The notes below the pieces were generated by a model, which saw only the letters and a program-made list of their open reading frames with translations, was not told the origin of the DNA and did not search any database. This document shows positions 60,613 through 64,000 of a stretch of 64,000 nucleotides of DNA, piece by piece. This DNA is from Loigolactobacillus coryniformis subsp. coryniformis KCTC 3167 = DSM 20001 (GTDB lineage Bacteria > Bacillota > Bacilli > Lactobacillales > Lactobacillaceae). The stretch covers positions 1,550,001 to 1,614,000 of the forward strand of contig NZ_CP017713.1 in assembly GCF_002706425.1 (NCBI RefSeq), read 5' to 3'. How positions within the stretch are numbered: the stretch's first letter is position 1; each line of letters opens with the position of its first letter. The translations under genes and the position numbers were made by a program.

Positions 60613-61950
60613 TCATAAATGAGAAGGGCTTTCATTTACGTCAAGATGGGCCATGTCCGCATAAGTTTCACGCTTGATCACCAGCCGGGCTTGACCGTTT
60701 TCGACAAAGACCACCGCCGGCCGCGGATTACGATTGTAGTTACTGGCCATCGAGTAACCGTAGGCGCCAGTCACAAACATCGCCAACACATCGCCGGGCT
60801 TACTTTGCGGTAACGGTAGGTCCCAAACTAACATATCGCCTGACTCACAATACTTACCGGCGATTGAAACGGTTTCTACCGGTTCTGCTTCTGGTGCGTT
60901 GGCTAAAACCGCCGTATATTTTGCTTCATAAAGTGCTGGCCGAATATTATCGCCCATGCCGCCATCGACCGCTAAATAATGGCGGATGCCCGGGAGATCT
61001 TTGCGTGAGCCGATTGTATACAACGACGTTCCCGCTTCAGCGACCATTGAACGCCCTGGTTCGATCCAAATTTCTGGTAACGGCAATTGAGCTGCGGCCG
61101 CTTGATTCTTGACGATCTTAACGATATCCCGCACATAGTCCTGCGGTGCTAACGGCTGATCTTCAGCGGTGTAGCGCACGCCGAAGCCGCCACCTAGGTT
61201 CAACACTTGCGCGGTGAAACCTTGTTGCTGCCACTGAGCCAATAAAGCGATCATCGCTTCCGCCGCCATTTCAAACCCTTTAGTCTCAAAAATTTGTGAG
61301 CCGATATGACAGTGGACCCCGCGGAGATTCAGCCGTGGTAAGGCTTGGACTTTTTCAAAAGCGGTCGTTGCTTGGCCGCTCTTAAGGTCAAAGCCAAATT
61401 TAGAATCTTCTTGGCCCGTCATGATGTATTCATGCGTGTGGGCTGAGATCCCTGGTGAGATCCGCAACAGCACATCGATTGTTTTGTCTTGGGTCGTTAA
61501 AATGTCGTTCAACAAGTCGATCTCATGGAAATTATCGAGTACGATCGTACCAACACCTGCGGTAACGGCATATTCCAGTTCCGCCGCTAACTTATTATTG
61601 CCGTGGAAGGACGCGGTCGCCAGCGGGAAGCCGGCTTGTTGCGCCGTGTAGATCTCGCCGCCAGAAACGACATCACAACCAACACCTTGTTCTGCCAATA
61701 ATTGATACATCGCGATCGCGGTGAAAGCTTTACTGGCGTAGGTCACTTTGTAAGCCACGCCGGCTGCTTCAAACACTTGTTTAAATTCAGCGATCCGTTG
61801 TTTGATCAAAGCCACATCATAAACCACTAATGGTGTGCCGTATTTATGAGCCAGTTCAAGTGTATCCACCCCGCCAATACTCAAGTGCCCGGCTTGATTG
61901 GTCGTTTGGGTGCCATATTGATAGTAACGCAAAACATCCCCTGCTTTCAT
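60613..61950 (-). CDS. lysA: Diaminopimelate decarboxylase
   Basis: PLP enzyme converting meso-diaminopimelate to lysine, the final step. 445 residues from ATG 61950. The PLP lysine is in KVTYASKAF, then FHGNNK, HCHIGSQIF, GGGFGV and the substrate cysteine CESGDMLV. No ribosome site precedes ATG 61950; TTG 61932 follows GCAGGGG and may be the true start (439 residues). No other lys or dap genes are nearby. Confidence 0.95.
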   Translation of the reverse strand: MKAGDVLRYYQYGTQTTNQAGHLSIGGVDTLELAHKYGTPLVVYDVALIKQRIAEFKQVFEAAGVAYKVTYASKAFTAIAMYQLLAEQGVGCDVVSGGEIYTAQQAGFPLATASFHGNNKLAAELEYAVTAGVGTIVLDNFHEIDLLNDILTTQDKTIDVLLRISPGISAHTHEYIMTGQEDSKFGFDLKSGQATTAFEKVQALPRLNLRGVHCHIGSQIFETKGFEMAAEAMIALLAQWQQQGFTAQVLNLGGGFGVRYTAEDQPLAPQDYVRDIVKIVKNQAAAAQLPLPEIWIEPGRSMVAEAGTSLYTIGSRKDLPGIRHYLAVDGGMGDNIRPALYEAKYTAVLANAPEAEPVETVSIAGKYCESGDMLVWDLPLPQSKPGDVLAMFVTGAYGYSMASNYNRNPRPAVVFVENGQARLVIKRETYADMAHLDVNESPSHL

Positions 61951-62027
61951 TTTTTATCGTGTGCGCAAGTCAAATGATCTAGTGCTCAGCCGCGTAGGTC
62001 CCTTTAACCAGTGCCTACCCAGCCTAG

Positions 62028-62058
62028 CAAAAACGGCGACCACTAGGTGTCACCGTTT
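62028..62058 (-). terminator. Tautomerase terminator
   Basis: On the reverse strand AAACGGTGAC pairs with GTCGCCGTTT (one wobble) and is followed by T. Confidence 0.8.
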
Positions 62059-62069
62059 ACTTATCTATA

Positions 62070-62255
62070 CTATTTAGCACCTTTTTCTTTACCGGCAACA
62101 AAATAATGATCATGCGGCATTTCATTTAAGACGATATGGATATCATCGGCGGGCACGTTGGCGTTTTTGGCGATCGCCGTTGTGACGTCAGCCGCCATTT
62201 GTTTCAATTGTTCTGGTGTCCGACCAGCTAATAGATCGATATGGACTAATGGCAA
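62070..62255 (-). CDS. 4-oxalocrotonate tautomerase-like protein
   Basis: Small tautomerase whose catalytic base is the amino-terminal proline. Reading from TTG 62255 gives 61 residues starting M-PLVHIDLLAGRTPEQL, which exposes Pro1 after methionine removal, whereas the GTG at 62264 would bury it. The usual size is about 62. The natural substrate in lactobacilli is unknown. Confidence 0.85.
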   Translation of the reverse strand: MPLVHIDLLAGRTPEQLKQMAADVTTAIAKNANVPADDIHIVLNEMPHDHYFVAGKEKGAK

Positions 62256-62335
62256 ATTGATCACTTCTCTTCATTTAAATTTAATCTCTAAAGCGTATTT
62301 AGAAAATACCGTTAAGTTAGTTTGGTATAAACATG

Positions 62336-62447
62336 GTTGAAAAAGCAGATTTCTGCGCCTAGCTATGCAAGCTAAACCCATCACTGCGTGCTACTTATCG
62401 TCTTGCTGGGCTAGTGCTCAAAATCCAAACGCTTTTTCAACACACTC
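62336..62447 (-). repeat. Long hairpin repeat after the YitT gene
   Basis: GTTGAAAAAGC (62336-62346) pairs perfectly with GCTTTTTCAAC (62431-62441) around an 84-base interior. Read on the reverse strand it begins GAGTGTGTTGAAAAAGCG, the same GAGTGTG lead as the 54.2 and 56.8-kb elements, and it likewise lies just past a stop codon. Confidence 0.6.
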
Positions 62448-62451
62448 TAAA

Positions 62452-63339
62452 TTATACCGAACTTTTAGGCGTTTCTGCAAGTTGACTTTTACGGTCTTCA
62501 TCCAAAAATTCACCTAAAACTTGGGTGGTGTTTAAAATATTGACAAAAGCCGCGGGATCAACGGTTTTGACTGCTTGTTCAATATCGTATAGCTCGTAAC
62601 GGGTGATCACGATCATCAGCACATTGCTGTCTTTTTGCGTGTAAGCGCCGCGGGCCGGTAAAATCGTGATACCGCGGATCAAGCGTTCGTGAATGGCTTT
62701 GATCAAGGCGGTCGATCGTTGGGTCACGATCATCACCGTCACTTTTTGCTGGCTGGTATTGATACTATCGATCACCCGCGACATGCAGTAAATGGAAATG
62801 ATCGTGTACAAGGCGCTGGACCAACTGATGGTAAAGCCGGCGATCACCACGATCAAACCGTTGATCGCCATCATCAGCGTACCGATACTTTTACCAGTCG
62901 TCTTCGCCAAAGCAAAGGCGACGATATCCATCCCGCCGGTGGAAAAGCCGTATTTCAAGGCGTAGCCGACGCCGATCCCGGTCAAGACGCCGCCGATGAT
63001 CGCGTTCATCAAGGGATTAGCTGATAAGGCGTGGATCGGCAAGCCCACCGAGAGCAGCGACGTTAATGCCGCCGTTAAAATACTGAACAGCGTAAAGCCA
63101 CGGCCGATTTTGAACCAGCCTAACCAGCCGATCGGTAAATTAAAGAGCAAGATCCACCAGCCCGTTTGAATCTGCAAATTCGTAAATCGGGCTAATAAGG
63201 ATGACACTAACTGAGCCAAACCGTTGACCCCTGAGCTAAATACTGCTGCCGGGATCAAAAAATTATTCAACGCCACTGCCACTAATAAACTGGCGATCAA
63301 GGTAAAGCTGATCTTCTTACTTAATTCATTTTTAGTCAT
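62452..63339 (-). CDS. YitT family membrane protein (DUF161/DUF2179)
   Basis: 295 residues with about five to six membrane helices in the first 200 residues, including SSGVNGLAQLVSSL and KYGFSTGGMDIVAFALAKTTGKSIG, then a cytoplasmic DUF2179 domain (VTVMIVTQRSTALIKAIHERL, GITILPARGAYTQKD). The function of the family is not settled. GC content is visibly higher than in most of the window. Confidence 0.88.
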   Translation of the reverse strand: MTKNELSKKISFTLIASLLVAVALNNFLIPAAVFSSGVNGLAQLVSSLLARFTNLQIQTGWWILLFNLPIGWLGWFKIGRGFTLFSILTAALTSLLSVGLPIHALSANPLMNAIIGGVLTGIGVGYALKYGFSTGGMDIVAFALAKTTGKSIGTLMMAINGLIVVIAGFTISWSSALYTIISIYCMSRVIDSINTSQQKVTVMIVTQRSTALIKAIHERLIRGITILPARGAYTQKDSNVLMIVITRYELYDIEQAVKTVDPAAFVNILNTTQVLGEFLDEDRKSQLAETPKSSV

Positions 63340-63360
63340 CCACGCCTATCTCCGTTTCAC

Positions 63361-63389
63361 AATTAATTATCGCTAATATTTCCTGTCAA
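63361..63389 (-). promoter_or_regulatory. Probable yitT promoter
   Basis: TTGACA (63389-63384) and TTAATT (63366-63361) are 17 bases apart on the reverse strand. Confidence 0.5.
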
Positions 63390-63518
63390 TTCATTGTACT
63401 CAATCCGGCTAGACAACGGTCTTTTATGATGATTTTCTTTGTTAATTCTCATTTATTGAAATAAATAATTTAGATTTGCTCATCTAATCCTCAGAAAGGT
63501 AACCATAGCCATTTAAAA

Positions 63519-63527
63519 TGGTATAAT
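63519..63527 (+). promoter_or_regulatory. Extended -10 promoter of the dipeptidase gene
   Basis: TGGTATAAT lies 43 bases before the start codon; the -35 is not clear. Confidence 0.6.
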
Positions 63528-63569
63528 TATGCTGCTATTCCCCAAATTTATGTATAAAGGAAGCTTAAT

Positions 63570-64000
63570 ATGCAAAAACAATTGTTAACTAATCTATCTG
63601 CGTGCACCAGTATTTTAGTCGGCAAAAAAGCGAGCGCTGACGGTTCGATCTTTATCGGGCGCAACGAAGACAGTAAAGCCGCGTGGCCCAAACATTTTGT
63701 CAGCCATCCGCGGCAGACCCACACCACGGCGCCGGTTTTTAAATCAAACGACACTGGCTTCACCGTGACCCTGCCCCGGGAACAAGCTAAATATAACGCG
63801 ACGCCGGAATGGACGGCTGAATTTGGCCTGTTCGAAGAAGACGGCTTTAACGAATACGGCGTGGCGATGAGCGCGACTGAAAGTGCCTACGCCAACGAGC
63901 GGGTGCTGGCCTACGATCCGCTAGTCGAAAACGGCATCGCCGAAGAAGCGATGGTCACCGTGGTCCTCCCTTACGTCAAAACCGCGCGCGCCGGCGTGCT
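63570..64000 (+). CDS. C69-family dipeptidase, partial
   Basis: The first 143 or so residues of a PepD-type Ntn-hydrolase; the gene runs off the window. SACTSILVGKKASADGS places the catalytic cysteine at residue 12, which would be exposed after a short propeptide is removed. IGRNEDSKAAWPKHF and FNEYGVAMSATES are family segments. ATG 63570 follows AAAGGAAG. Codon use is GC-rich in its later part (GCG, GGC, ACC), unlike most neighbours. Confidence 0.9.
   Translation, partial: MQKQLLTNLSACTSILVGKKASADGSIFIGRNEDSKAAWPKHFVSHPRQTHTTAPVFKSNDTGFTVTLPREQAKYNATPEWTAEFGLFEEDGFNEYGVAMSATESAYANERVLAYDPLVENGIAEEAMVTVVLPYVKTARAGV

Noticed and set aside
61951-62069. Lysine riboswitch before lysA
   Set aside because: Too short for that class and largely occupied by the tautomerase terminator and a small hairpin.

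Overview
The window looks like chromosome of a low-to-moderate GC Lactobacillaceae bacterium. Signs of this are the hslU-galM-plsY-parE-parC block, a PyrR-controlled pyr operon with the class 1B pyrD/pyrK pair, the ypsA-gpsB-rnpB-ypsC cluster, recU-pbp1A, dinG-ypmB-aspB-asnS-dnaD-nth, a mevalonate gene cluster, and frequent TTG/GTG starts. A Loigolactobacillus or similar homofermentative lactobacillus is a reasonable guess; the species is not proven. The window is almost entirely core genome, with one small accessory island at about 35.2-38.3 kb.

Layout: 0-8.3 kb holds hslU, an aldose epimerase, plsY (reverse) and the topoisomerase IV operon parEC. 8.5-11.9 kb holds pyruvate formate-lyase (pflB) and its activase (pflA), joined by an unusual double hairpin. 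12-16 kb holds a LysR regulator, Mn-dependent pyrophosphatase (ppaC), a DegV protein and a MarR regulator. 16.0-17.7 kb is an rqcH/fbpA homologue broken by a one-base frameshift. 17.8-29.4 kb is the complete reverse-strand de novo UMP operon pyrR-pyrP-pyrB-pyrC-carA-carB-pyrK-pyrD-pyrF-pyrE, with two PyrR-type attenuators. 29.6-34.9 kb holds rluD, lspA, a uracil-DNA glycosylase homologue, fhs, ebsA-like, an RNase HI-like gene and a nitroreductase. 35.2-37.9 kb carries an intact IS4-family element (perfect 19-bp ends, 7-bp target duplication) and an IS30-family transposase. 38.3-45.6 kb holds a 23S rRNA methyltransferase homologue, RNase P RNA, gpsB, ypsA, recU, pbp1A, nth and dnaD. 45.7-51.9 kb holds asnS, an aminotransferase, ypmB-like and dinG. 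52.2-56.8 kb is the lower mevalonate pathway (mvaK1, mvaD, mvaK2, fni). 56.9-64 kb holds rsmF-like, an orphan FtsX-like permease, a methyltransferase-like protein, sufT-like, lysA, a tautomerase, a YitT protein and the start of a C69 dipeptidase.

The most unusual content is non-coding. A dispersed repeat of about 100 bp with two stems recurs upstream of hslU, upstream of the ypmB-like gene (two tandem units of 106 and 107 bp) and between mvaD and mvaK2, with partial copies at galM, ebsA, nth and fni. The second stem changes sequence completely between copies but stays paired. The element ends in a GTGAAGTAGAG-like motif that runs straight into the Shine-Dalgarno site of the next gene. A second repeat family, at 54.2 and 56.8 kb, is a 3' element ending in a terminator-like hairpin; one copy has been opened by an insertion that contains the first repeat. 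These assignments come from reading the sequence only; no database search was run.
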